The position numbers were made by a program, and so were the translations under genes. Positions 1 to 12,200 of a stretch of 64,000 bases of DNA are shown here, piece after piece. The DNA is from Galaxea fascicularis (Eukaryota > Cnidaria > Anthozoa > Scleractinia > Euphylliidae): assembly GCA_948470475.1 (NCBI GenBank), contig OX419339.1:21274782-21338781 (forward strand). The letters are read 5' to 3'. The notes under the pieces are model-generated. The model was not told the DNA's origin. It saw nothing but the letters and a program-made list of their open reading frames with translations, and ran no database searches. How positions within the stretch are numbered: the stretch's first letter is position 1; each line of letters begins with the position of its first letter.

Positions 1-117
1 AAGGTTTGTTCCATTTTCCCGGCATAACGCTTGAAATTTCGCCAACACGAGAAGCAGTAAGTGCTTGTATGAATGTTTTTTTTTGTTTTTTTTAATTTCA
101 TTTTGGGTTTTGGTTTG

Positions 118-215
118 GGCCGTAGAGGGGTCCGTAAGGGTAGTCCGTGGACCGGTCCGTAGGTAGTCCGCGGACCCGGTCCGTGGTGGGGGTCCGTGGA
201 CCGGGGGTCAGTGTT
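118..215. repeat. GTCCGTGGACC-type short tandem/palindromic repeats
   Basis: GGTCCGTGGACC-like units recur several times with small variations (GTCCGTAAGG, GTCCGTGGACCGG, GTCCGCGGACCC). Each unit is close to self-complementary, so the stretch is a GC-rich cluster of short palindromes in AT-rich surroundings. No coding signal is seen. It lies just upstream of the perfect foldback at 248-403. Confidence 0.6.
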
Positions 216-247
216 TTCGGGTTACCCTCATACGCTCATGGGTCCTA

Positions 248-403
248 AATAGGCCATATTCGTATTCTCGGTATTGAACTGGATCTAGCATGAAGTGGAG
301 GCTCTTGCGGGGGAATACATTTAAATATAAAAAGATTCCCCCGCAAGAGCCTCCACTTCATGCTAGATCCAGTTCAATACCGAGAATACGAATATGGCCT
401 ATT
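248..403. repeat. Perfect foldback, 69-bp arms with 18-bp spacer
   Basis: The left arm (248-316) is an exact reverse complement of the right arm (335-403), with an AT-rich spacer at 317-334. The open frame crossing it (290-472) is a by-product of the repeat. No flanking target-site duplication is obvious. It may be a very young foldback/MITE or an inverted duplication of local DNA; the sequence does not decide. Confidence 0.85.
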
Positions 404-2263
404 ACCAAGACTTGTATTTCTTCTCTTAGAATTGAGATGAAGCTCTGTGGAGCCCAGAATGGAAAGATATAATCCTAAAGATAAATCGACGGTGAAAAAA
501 TGAGGTCATTGATGTTATAAACCGACGAAAGATCGTTTCGCGATGGAACTGCTTTGATTTCCGAAACACAACCTGGAGTCGGCTCAAAGAGTTGAGCCGA
601 ATCGCGGACTTGAAATGGGTTTTATGATACCAGGAAAGATGTTACAGGACGTTAATAATGTTTTTGAATTTCTAGTTTCTTTTTTAGACTTGTTTGACTG
701 ACCGTTTGAGCTGAAATAGTGTGACGTTTGTTTTTGGCTTGGAAAGTCGCGCTATTTGCGATGGAGTGATCGCTTTCAACAGAGGCGAAGCATGTGTGAA
801 GACAGCGTGTTTGTGTTCACGCTCGCAAGGAAACCGAACGTTTTTCGCTCAAAACAAAATTGTTCATTATCCCAATAAAATTTTCGGCTGGAAAAACTGT
901 TTGATTGTTTTGTCTTCGTTAATTCATAGTTGTCTTTAGAAAGCGAAGTTTTGTTGACATCGACTAATTTGTATAATAGCGTTGAAATATGACATCCAAG
1001 CGGTTTCGGTGAACGATCGTACGTAAAACTCATAAACAACGTCAGCGGTAAACACGCCTATCCGATCGTTCCTACTTCCCCCGATAAATTCTCGATCTTT
1101 AAAAATGTAAATGTAATTTGTTTACTCACGGAACACCAAAGAGCTCAAGAGAACTCGTTCAAAGATGTCCGTGCATCCAGATCAAATTGGAATTTGAAAA
1201 TGTTGGTTTGGGGGAGAGGGGAAAACCGGAGTACCCGGAGAAAGATCTCTCGAAGCAGAGAAGAGAACCAACAACAAACTCAACCCACATACATGTATGG
1301 CGCCAAGGCCGTGAATCGAACCCCTTCTGGCTATTTGCCCCTGAAAAATTAAATTTGGGGGGCTACTTTGCTGTGTTATAATTTATCGCGCACAGGGACA
1401 CCAGATTAGTGTGCGTTCTCTTTCGTCGAACGCAATAATAATATCCTCACTGTACTGAAAGTGCGCAAATAATCACAGCTGAAACTTGCCTTCCTACGTG
1501 AACCGTGGGTCAAAACTGAAAACTGTCAAGAAAATGAACGGTTAAAGATAAAAAAAAAATCGATAAATAAATCAGAAATAAAGAAAAGGAAAACTTAAGG
1601 CACACTTAACTTTCAGTTGCCTGAAAAGTTTATTCAGTTTTAAATAAGATTCAAAAGTTTGATCCAGTTTTTATTCAGCCTTGCAAGCGTGAATAATCCA
1701 GTAAAAATTACTATTCAAAAGCCTCTCGAATGGAGGGTGAGGCAGTTAATTGGTTTTCATTGTTTCCAACTGTTTGAGAATGGGTATAGTTTGTTTTGTG
1801 ATAAACTTTTCACAAAATCAAATATTTCAGTTGTCGTTCTGGCTATCGATGCTGGTTCACAGTTCAATCAGCATGAATTTTATGAGCTTCAAAGTTGCCA
1901 GGCTGAATGACCATTTTCAAATTTTGAACACCCACGTGGGCCACTCCGTGAATTTTTTCTCTCCATTTTAATTTTATCAGCCCAAGTGTAAAACTTAAGT
2001 TTTGATAGAGTCATAGGTTTGTATGGGCAAGTACAGTGACTATGTCCTTCTAACTAAGCTGCGTCACAACATTAGTCCTACCGCTACGTTTGCGAATGAG
2101 GTGATCAGATAACAGGAATTAAGGAATCAATTTAAAACCTTGAGCGCAAATGTGACTGAATTCCGAACCACTTTCCCGACCTCAGAAACATTTTTTACGA
2201 GAATGAATTCTGACTAACGCTGAAATTCAGGTTCTTGATGCACCAAACCTAACTGATGGATGA

Positions 2264-2277
2264 ATTAATAGATCGAT

Positions 2278-2318
<41 letters not shown>

Positions 2319-2366
2319 AGTTAGTTGGTTGGTTGATTAGTCGACTGATTGATTGGTTGATTGGTT
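2264..2366. repeat. (GATT)n microsatellite, imperfect
   Basis: A run of GATT units starts within GATCGATC and decays into GGTTGATT and AGTTGGTT variants. It is simple-sequence DNA without coding content. Confidence 0.9.
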
Positions 2367-5051
2367 GATGTAAAGACAAACGAAGTAGAGGATACCACCT
2401 TTGTTTTTGTGTCCTGTGAAACAACAAGCGAATCGACTTCTTACAATGGCCAAAAAACAATCAAACGAAGAGCACGTGAAACAATAAAAGGAATTGAGGT
2501 CTACACGAAGCTTGTTTGAATCATCCCAAGAGAGGATAATGGGACCATGATCCTCTCTTGATTATCCAATTAAATCGAGCTCGCAGCGGAGCGGAGGAGG
2601 CTTGTTTTTGCGGTTTGAAAACTTTACTGTATGGTCACTTGTAAACCGGCCATCGGAAGATGTAATTGTAACCACATCCTCAAGTAGTCAGTCTGCGGTA
2701 AAATCAAAAGCTGCTGAGCACGCAATATAGCAATTCTTCCAAAATGTGGAATGTGGTCTACAAACATACTGTTATGTGGCATAGCGCAATAACATTTTTT
2801 GGGGATGACTGAAATATAGCAAGGTTATGGATTGAGTGATCGTCATATCACGGACGGCAAACTGTATAAGCACGGGGACTATCTTCGAAAATCCAGTTTT
2901 GAATCACTTAAAATCTTCCGGTTTGAGTTTTAGACTCTGTCGTGAGGTCTTTGTACGTTGTCTTTCCTTCTTATCAGTCGTCCAAATTAAAATCATTCGA
3001 GTCCGCGGTTTCTGAAATAAGCATCCAAACCATCTTTGTTGATTGCTCAACGAATTACCCGTCAGATTTTTTTTCAATACTTTATCAGCTGTACGATGCA
3101 CAGGGCACATGCTATCAATGGACTTTCGGCAATTCTTGTGTGATGTTTATCAAGAGGACTATTAAAGCGCCGAACGAAGAAGGGAGGGGGAATGATTCCC
3201 AGTAGCATTTCCGCTCGCAAGTAGCAGAGTGAAGAACGGCACTGGGCGCCGTGTTTGTAATCAGTCTGTGACAATAATCAGTCACCATTTGTAGGCATAG
3301 AAAAACTCAGCTGAAGATACGTTTCGTTCAGTTGAGTTGGTAATTAAAAGCAGTTTAATTGTCTCAAAATTGCCGATGCCCGACGCGGCAAATGCTTTAC
3401 GAGTGGACGTGCAAGTTGCATATACACCGCACATCGGCTACTGATCGATTCATACTGGTCGTGCCCTCTCTTTCTTTAGTTGGTGGATAAATAAGGGCCA
3501 AGGCAGATAAACGCCAGGAACTATTTTCACTGAATAAATATGCTCCTCTGCAAACACTTAACTTCCCTCTACCACAGTGCTACGTCTCTACATGTGACAG
3601 TAATCTTTATTTAATTTATGTGTTTGTTTATTTATTTATTTATTTTTGATTCAGTAGTTTATACAATGTTTTGGTTTTCTAGCCTCTTGGCCCATTAAAA
3701 AGGGGCCAGAAGGAAAGAAAACCCGAATAATTGATTGATTTTTTCAGTGCAAGATTGTCGAATCAATTTTGCATTGTTGAGCCACAGTTTTTCTTTTTTT
3801 TTATTTTTGGTGCTAGTGGCAATTATAAGGCAAAGCCATCGTATATTACTAGACATTTGACTCGGTGGATCAGTTCCATTTAATTATTTTTGGTTGCCAT
3901 TTATCGAGTTCCAAGTTCTAGATCTGTTTACACTCAATTTTTTCAAGGTGGGTCTTGTTAGAGGTTTCGGCTTTTCTATCTGTCTGGCCTACAAGGTTTG
4001 TAACTGAATTATTTAACTTGGCGCTTTTCCTCGATCCCGTTGATAAGCTTATTTTATCAGCTGCAAGATAAGCTCTTAAGCTTCTTTACAACAAACTAAT
4101 GCTAAGCTTTGTATCTCCCGGTATTCATGCTGCTTATTTTTATAAGTAAATCTATTTAGTTGGCGACGAAAAATACGTTACTGAACCGGCTTACTTGATA
4201 TTTGTAATGCAGGAATGAAAGCAAGACCCAAGACTATGGATAACAACTTGCTGCCATACTTGTGAAAATCTTCATTCCAGAGCTGCTTCTCGAACAGTCG
4301 ATCATGTTCTTGTTCAGCTCTATGACAGTTTTCAAGGCAAGTGAGGCGTCCACTTGAAAAGGATCACGTCTGTTTGTGTTGTTCATCCAGTTCGGCACAG
4401 CTTTCGACTGCGCCGTCGTTCAGTGTTTGTCTTTCTTCTTTTCAGGATAAAGAACTAAAAAGCCTAACTATAAATATAACTGAATACACCATGGGCGCGA
4501 AGTTTATTACATTCATTTGGTTTAGTAGGATGAAACGCGACCGAATAACTGCATACATAGACTGGTTGTTAAACTAATTTTCGCTAGACTTGAAGTCACC
4601 ATTTGAATGCGAAAATAACAAGGGATTTACCCCCCAGCCCACACAGATCAGTGACATCCATCATACTATTACAGATATCAGGGTATTAAAAATGTGTTTT
4701 GAATTCTCATCAGAAGAAAATGTTACCACTCCGCACCGTCCTTCATTACAAAAAAATCAGAACTGGAAATCCTGGAATACAGTTAAAGCCTATGAAAAAA
4801 TTCCCTGTAAAATTGGATTTCTGAAATATTAACCTCCCGAGAAACGGCTCAGGACTTACATCAGGAAAAAAGATTTAACGTGATCAAAATCTCAGCGGAA
4901 TCATAGGAATGCTGGAAGTGACAAATATTGATAACTTTGATATTTCTATCACAAACTTAAAATAAGTATCATGCAAGACATTATCATGGGCACCTAACGA
5001 CAATTTGAAGGATAATTATTCAAATTTCGTTTTACTGTTTTTCCAGGTCCT

Positions 5052-5203
5052 GGCCCCGGTTGTTCAAAGGCTGGATAGCGCTATCCACCGGATAAATATC
5101 TATCCAGTGGATAGTACAATTAGCTTTTCCAATACTTATCCGCTGGATAGTGATTTATCCAGTGGATAGCGTTATCCAACGTTTGAACAACCGGAGCCTG
5201 GCC
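5052..5203. mobile_element. MITE-like foldback (CCGGTTGTTCAAA termini)
   Basis: Both ends carry CCGGTTGTTCAAA in inverted orientation, and the interior is made of GGATAGCGCTATCCA-type and GGATAAAT repeats, so nearly the whole 152 bp folds on itself. There is no coding capacity. This matches a non-autonomous DNA transposon of the widespread short-foldback type; superfamily and target duplication could not be fixed. Confidence 0.7.
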
Positions 5204-5280
5204 TTTTATTTTAGTAATTCAATTAACGGAAATACGTTCAAATTGCAGTTGCGTCAGCGCCCTTTGCCCGGATGTTTTTT

Positions 5281-5299
5281 TGTGTGTGTGTGTGTGTGT
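5281..5299. repeat. (TG)n microsatellite
   Basis: A short uninterrupted TG dinucleotide run just right of the foldback at 5052-5203. Confidence 0.9.
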
Positions 5300-6231
5300 A
5301 GCAAAATTTCAAGACCAGTATATTATATCAATTTATATGCTCCTTTGAACAACGACGCCAAAAAAGCTATTGGTCGCACTCGGCCAATTTGCCGTCTTCT
5401 TGAATTGCTGCAAGTCGGTACGGAATGAACTTTATGGTATCGGAGAAATCTGTGACGATTAACAGAATGTTCGAACTCTGCTACCGATTTTACTGACTAC
5501 CGAAACCAGGTGCTTTTAGATACGACAGGAGTCCCGTAATCGAATTCTGCATGCATCAAATTCATGGAAAATGCAAAAAACAACAACAAACAAACAAACA
5601 AAAAACAAAAACACCGCCGGTACTCCACCATCTATATTTTCTCAAAAAATTCCAAGGGAAGTCAGCGATACGCCGTTGAGAGTTTTAGTGCCCTTGGTTT
5701 GAATGTGTTCGAATCAATTATCACCCGTTTGTCATATATTTTGCAACAATTTACTCTTTCATGTTTCAAGCAAGGGGAAAGTTTTATTTAGTGACGATGC
5801 AAGCCATGACATGAGCGCGTTTCTAAAGAGAAATATCTCAGAGAACTCCGTGGGATTATCGTTGCTGGTTTTATTTGGAAAAATATTTCCTTTTGAATGT
5901 TCCCTAAGTTGCAAAAAGAATAACCTTTCGAGAAAACCCTGAGGAATGCTCTTGGGTCCTGGACAAGGGCATTTCAACTAAAGTTCGTGTAACTTACTGG
6001 GCCTCCAGAGTATTGATTTTGCTGGGTCCCTCTGCGAACAGCAAAATAATTTACCATGTGGTCAGCATTTCCACCATTTTGCCCTGTTTGATGCGTTTGC
6101 CATTAAGCTACAGAAGCCGAGGCGAAGAAGCCAATATAGTAAGTATGAGACTTTTGGAACTGTTCGGCTACAACATCAATGAAGTACAAATCTGTAAGCG
6201 ACAGTTAATCTCGCAAATCCCTTGAAACTAA

Positions 6232-6408
6232 GGGCCTGATTACATGAGCCAGGCTGGCCCGGTTAGCCGGGCTGCTTCGGTGTGGGCTGGCCCGGTTGTC
6301 ATGTAATCACGAAGTTGATTTTTGTTGCGTTTAACACACATGCCGAGATCCCGGCAAACTCAAACCAGCCCGGTTAACCGGGCCAGCCCGGCTCATGTAA
6401 TCAGGCCC
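6232..6408. mobile_element. TAA-flanked MITE, copy 1 (GGGCCTGATTACATGA termini)
   Basis: The inverted termini GGGCCTGATTACATGAGCC close a 177-bp unit rich in GGCCCGG/CCGGGCC palindromes. TAA flanks both sides (6229-6231 and 6409-6411), the three-base TWA target duplication expected of PIF/Harbinger elements. No ORF. The right-hand TAA directly abuts a related second copy. Confidence 0.8.
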
Positions 6409-6411
6409 TAA

Positions 6412-6671
6412 GGGCCTGATTACATGAGGCGGGCTGGCCGGTTAGCCGGGCTGGGGTCAGTTTGCCGGGATCTCGGCACGTTTGTTAAACGCAATAAAAA
6501 TCAACTCCGCGATTACATGACAACCGGGCCAGCCCGGTTAGCCGAGATCCCGGTATCGCGGTGCCGGCTGGCCCGGTTGTCATGTAATCGCGGAGTTGAT
6601 TTTTGTTGCGTTTAACAAACGTGCCGAGATCCCGGCAAACTGACCCCAGTCCGCCTCATGCAATCAGGCCC
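6412..6671. mobile_element. Related MITE, copy 2, abutting copy 1
   Basis: It begins with the same GGGCCTGATTACATGA terminus immediately after the TAA of copy 1 and ends in its inverted counterpart at 6671. Its middle holds a further inverted pair (GATTACATGACAACCGGGCC and its complement), so the 260-bp unit looks like a nested or recombined MITE. The right flank is TTG, not TAA, so a clean target duplication is missing. Confidence 0.75.
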
Positions 6672-7242
6672 TTGCTGAACTGATTTTGTGATGCCGTTTT
6701 GTTTAGACCCGATACTACCAGCTGAAGTAACTACCGTGATGAAGAAATATTACTGAATCAAGGTTCGTGTTTTTTGTAACTGGCGTTTTTATCTTTTCTG
6801 CCTGTTAACGAGAAAATTCACGCTGAAAATAGTAACTTTAAATTTCGTATCTGTCGAACCATTCATCACACAGGCGGCGAAACTGGTAGCCCACGAAATG
6901 TAACGCCTAATTGCGTTCGACGAAGTGGAACGCAAGCCTAATTTTGGCCTGTGGCTTTCAGGAGTTGGTATGCCTGTGTAAGGTTATATTCTGGAAAATC
7001 CACATTCCTGTAAGGACACCAAAATGGCCGCCCCGCTTGATTTTTGCAGGGGTATGTCACGGCCAGTAAACTGGTAACCCAATTAAGATATGTGAGACAT
7101 GTGATGTGACAAACATGTGTTCATGAGACAGGTGATGTGAGATGTGACAAACATGTAAATATGTGAGCAGGCTATGTCAACTTCGGACTTTCTTTCCATG
7201 TGCTCTCGATACCTCAGCAGCGTTGGATTTACTCAAGCATTT

Positions 7243-7574
7243 ACTGTATGCTTTGCCGTGGAACTTTGAGGCTGGGTAAGTATTACATTGACTAGTCCTG
7301 TCGAGTATGATGTTATTTGAACGTTCGTTCGAATTTTCTTTGATTCCTGCATACGTTGTAGCTGAGCGCGTTTAACATCCAGCGCTGGACTGACAACACA
7401 GAACACGCTGGAGTGGTAAACAATTCCGTCAGATTTCAATAAATGTTAACCTCATAGTAGCCTGCGAACAAACTCCTGGTGAGCCCGAACGAACGTTTAA
7501 ATAACATAAATCTCGAAAGGACTATTCAATATAATACTTACCCAGCCTAAAAGTTCCACGGCAAAGCATACAGT
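7243..7574. mobile_element. Long inverted repeat / MITE-like element
   Basis: The arms at 7243-7284 and 7532-7574 are near-exact reverse complements (ACTGTATGCTTTGCCGTGGA termini). Similarity continues inwards through GAACGTTCGTTCG-like segments, giving arms of about 85 bp. No protein signal inside. Probably a non-autonomous DNA element. Confidence 0.7.
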
Positions 7575-9243
7575 AAGTCCCTCTAACATTGAACGCACTC
7601 TATAATCTGTGATTACTGCTAGTTTGTAATGGTACAGGTTTTATGACTCGACCATAAAGCCCCAACACTTAACACCACTGCTTCTATTCTTGTCATATTT
7701 TTGTGGCTATTTCGCCGAGATGCTCTGGTGTGCTGATATTCCATACAACTTCCTTACGGTAACTTCCCCACATCATAATTTTGCCAGATTGGTGTAAACT
7801 AGTTTCCAATTCCCCGCCTTTACATGTACTTAGCATTGGAAGCTTTCACTTTGTAATCACAATTAATTATATAAATCATAGTTTTTTGGAAGTTTTATTC
7901 AATACTATCACTGCCAAAGGCATTTCTTGGTAAATCTATCCAGCACCGTAACAAACCATATCAACAGACGAAATGGTGGTCGTCTGTTAAAGCTACCTTG
8001 CATGAACTACTGTAGTTTTAACTGAACAAGATTTGTACATAATAATTTTATAGAAATGTGTTGAGAATAGATTTCCTTATCAGTAACTTTCATGGGACTT
8101 CTATGACAATAGCCAGCCTTTTTCTAGTGATTAGACGATACACTGCCAAGAAACTTGGTAGGAAACTAACGTTTTTATGTTCTGATCAAAACTAACTTCA
8201 CGTTAAAAATATTAAAGTAGGTTACATTTAACATATTACGAATGGACAATTATTCGACTGTTACGTTAATTAAATATTGAAATACTTTTATACCACATGA
8301 ATAATGAAATTTCCTGTTTCTCTGACACCATAAAACTGATTGTTATTGAGATACCTGGTCATTAACACGTATGAAAACCTTTGAACTGTTATGCAGTCTT
8401 CATCTTGGTGCCATGACAGGGTACACTGCATTTCCACATAATCTAGATTGCTTACAAGTAGAAATTTATCCTATATATTACTTAAAAATAATGTGTACTA
8501 TTGTGTAGATAACTGAGGAAAACAATGCAAAAACCAACAGTTGCTAGGTCTTTTGTAAAATGTCATACTAATCTTTACCAATATATGTACAGTACTATTT
8601 TAATTTTCTTAATAAAACCATCAAGCTCCTTTTTGTGCAAAATGGTATACAATTACTGTTAAATACAACAGTTCTTTAATCCAGTCTGAGATCTCGACTG
8701 TTTCTGAGCACAGAGTACCATACTTTTAAAGATACGAAATTCAACACTCACCGATATAATGATATGCATGATGATAAATTTGAGTTATATGGACATTAAA
8801 GGCAAATTTATTTCAGACAGTGTATTCCTACACATTATCTCCTTCAGTTTTCACTACACACAGAAGGTGTGTTACCAAAATTTAATAAGAAGTAACTATA
8901 GCAATATTCTAGTATTTGATTTTGATTTAAATAAATGATCATTTAATGCCCTGGTTAGTGATTAACCTTAGTGTATCCAAAATCAGATAAAAAAAAAATG
9001 GTCAGATTTGCCAACGTCACATTGGAAATAGTAAATCAAGCCTAGTGTGGTATTGTGATATTTTAAGCTAAAACGTTCACAGTAGAAGCCAAGCTACAAG
9101 CTGAAATACCAACCAAAATTACTTCATTTTTGCCTGAGCAATAACCAATTGCTTGCTATGGCAGCATTGCATATGCACTAAGCAAGAACAGCTTACCAGT
9201 AAACTGAAAAAGTTAACATTGTCTTTTTCCTGATCGTTTAAAA

Positions 9244-12200
9244 TCAACTAACATAATGATGATAATGATGATGGTTGTGATGATGATGGTGCTCATGTTG
9301 ATGGATGACTGGTTGCTGTCCATCATGATGACACACATCACTGTCTCTGTTGCAGGTGCGCTTACAGTAATGATGCTCAATGTGTTTGTGATGACGCTGT
9401 GGCCTGGGCGATGCACTTGCAAATGCAAATGACTGGCTCTGTGTGTGGTAGGGGTATGCCATATGGTCTGTGGCAAGATCCAAATACTGTGGACAACGGC
9501 GTAAACCACAACTCATGTCACAGTTGTTGGGCTGATAGACACGATGGCGATGATGCACCCGGTGTTTGTGCCTGTGATGATCTTCAAGGACCTCACCTTC
9601 ACCTTTCTCATACATATCACTCCACTGGTTAATCCACTCCTTCACCCGTGTCATGTCATCACCATTAGGTGTTGGTGGGGTACACTCACCAGGGCCAGTT
9701 TGCATTCTCTTGGGATAGTGATAAAACCCCTTTGAGTCCACAGGGTTTAATGTTCTCCTGTTTTCACTCTTTGGAAAGTCCTTCTCGTTGGATTGCTTGT
9801 GCTCACACCTCCGGCAGGACATTGTTCTGCGGTGATGTCCAACATAATGTTCAACCCGAGGTGGTTCATACAAACTGCTTTGTGGTCTGATCTGGCTGAG
9901 GTAGTCTGTGGATGGTGGGTTCACAATCATTGAGCCCTCTCTATCAGCAGACAAACACCTTCTAGTTTTAGTCTTTCGTGAATGCCCTTGAACTCCACCA
10001 GCAGTAAGAACACACTCCTGCTTGGTCTTGTCTGTCATGTCTCTGCTTCTCTCCTTTGACACTGACAATCGTACACAAAGCTTTTTGACAGGCTCTTTGT
10101 GGGTACTCTTTGGCTTAGACATGCTTTTCCCCAGGACTTCATAGATTGATTTAACCAGATTTTTAAGGTCCTACAGCCAATAACATTTTGAGAGCAATTA
10201 GGTCAAAAACAGGTTTAAAGAGAGATTAGAGTGGAGAGGCCTGATAAATGATTATACTTAATCCCTTAAATTCATTATCTAGTACTTCATTATAGGATAT
10301 ATGGTGCAAATGCCAAATACATCCATGTAAATTGTAGATAAAGGCACAAATGTCATCCAGAGTCTATGGTCAAATTTTTAGAACCACACATACTCATATG
10401 GCATCTAAGCTTTCTTTTTTCAATTGACTGAATAATTTAGCACAGGGGTAAAAGAGTGGAGGAGAAAATGTTAAAGGTTGAAATAATCACGTGACTACAA
10501 ATCTGACTTCAGTGGATACTGAAATGTTTCCCAAACCATTCTTCAATTTTCAACATTCATCAATAATACATGTCCGTCATGTACACTCTTATCAAGTAAC
10601 TTCTTACAGAACTCACCTCCCGGGTCACTTGGCCCTGCCCTTCAAAGTCATAAAGAGTGTACGCCCACTCTTGTTTGTCTGATCCAGTGGACTTCACTGA
10701 CTGACCACATTCACTCAATGCCTGCCTCAAAGAAATACATCATGTACTCAGGTTCAAGTAAACCACCTAAAACTTCTAGACCTCTTCTCGCTATTCATGT
10801 CTCTTACAAGACCCAACATACAAGCATTTGGGTTTGTAATATGAACTCTACAGAGCTGCAACAGGAAATACGTATTACAAAGGACAGAATACTCAAGGCT
10901 AGATTGTCTTTTTTAAATTACTATTACAAACCTGGAAAATCCTATACATTATTGTATGTACTCTTGCAGAGATTTAAGACTGTTGTTACTGACTCAAGTA
11001 TAGCAACAGTAGTACATGACTGATGGACTCACTTAAAAAAATTAAGCAGCAACATTTACATTTAAGGGTACAATGGCAATTTACCGTGACAGTTCCTGTG
11101 GTTTGGGTAGAGGCTTCCACTTGTCCTTCACGTTCAAAAAATACCTCAAATTTCTTGCCATCAGGCTCATCGGGTAACTCAACAACTGAAAGGAAGAACC
11201 ACAATGTTTTTAGAATTGCATCTGACACAATACACACCAAACAAAAGAACAAACAAGATAAAAGAGGAAGACAGTAACATGTTTCAAAAACCATCTTATT
11301 TCTACATTGGTATGAATGCTATTCTCACTATCTACCCAAATACTGGCAACTATACATGACCTCTGCTTAATGCTTTTCAATTACATAGTAGACCTTAAAC
11401 ACAAGACAGGTGATTTATAAGACTGTCTGTATGTGCCACAAATTCAAGTCACACTAATTTACACTTTTTAAAATGTTACTTACTGTAGTGCCTTTGAAGA
11501 GGTCTGTTTTAAGACTTAAATAAATTGTCAGCACTGATATTTCAGGACCAGTGTCCCTTCAACAGTGAACATAGGTAACAATCATTAAAATAGCTTAAAA
11601 TGTGTTGTTATGAAATGGGCTTCTTTTCGAACAGCTGGGAACTCCTGGTACTATTGAAACTGCTGAAAACAGTACAGATAAAATGAAATACATGGAATAA
11701 AGACTACAAATACAAAATTATATATCTAGAAATAGGGATATCACCTTTTGAGGTAAGGTTATTATCTAACTGTATCATGAATAGTTCTATATAACATCAT
11801 GAGATTGTTCTACAAGTTATGTTGCTAAATGCAAACTTTATAACATTCACCAAGACTTCCCTTGTACATGTAGTTTCTGTCTAAAGAAAGAAAAGTAGGA
11901 GAGCAAAACATACCTTCAATGGGATAATCGTAGTACAAATGTTTCTTACAAAACTCCTTCTCTGATCCACAGGGCCCATCTTGCAACTTTGAATAACAAA
12001 CAACTGACTTGTAAGTTAACGTATCATTACCATGTTTTGCTAACATTGAATTGAAGAAGAGCTTTACTCATACTCACAGCAGATTAATTCTATTCTAAGG
12101 AATTTTCAAGTGCTACGTTTATGAAGTTTGTTGTCAGATCATTTGCCTGATGTCCATAAAGAAAACATAGTCCTTTTAGGAGAAAAAAAAGTTGATATAA

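Larger units (their letters stand above)
404..9243. other. No recognised gene; intergenic/repeat DNA
   Basis: I find no ORF here with family-like sequence or a convincing chain of splice-compatible exons. What can be seen is MITE-like inverted repeats (listed separately), a (GATT)n tract, a short (TG)n tract and AT-rich DNA. About 8700-9243 directly downstream of the nkd stop probably includes its 3' UTR; a minus-strand AATAAA (plus TTTATT at 8807-8812) is a candidate poly(A) signal. Confidence 0.6.

Noticed and set aside
290..472. 60-codon frame starting MKWRLLRG
   Set aside because: It runs through the perfect hairpin at 248-403; the peptide is a by-product of the inverted repeat.
1290..1335. 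tRNA-like box B (minus-strand GGTTCGATTCACGG)
   Set aside because: No convincing box A at the right distance and no cloverleaf; too weak to call a tRNA or SINE.
9399..9890. Three plus-strand open frames of 63-77 codons
   Set aside because: They are antisense shadows of the last nkd exon, whose minus-strand frame is clearly the coding one.
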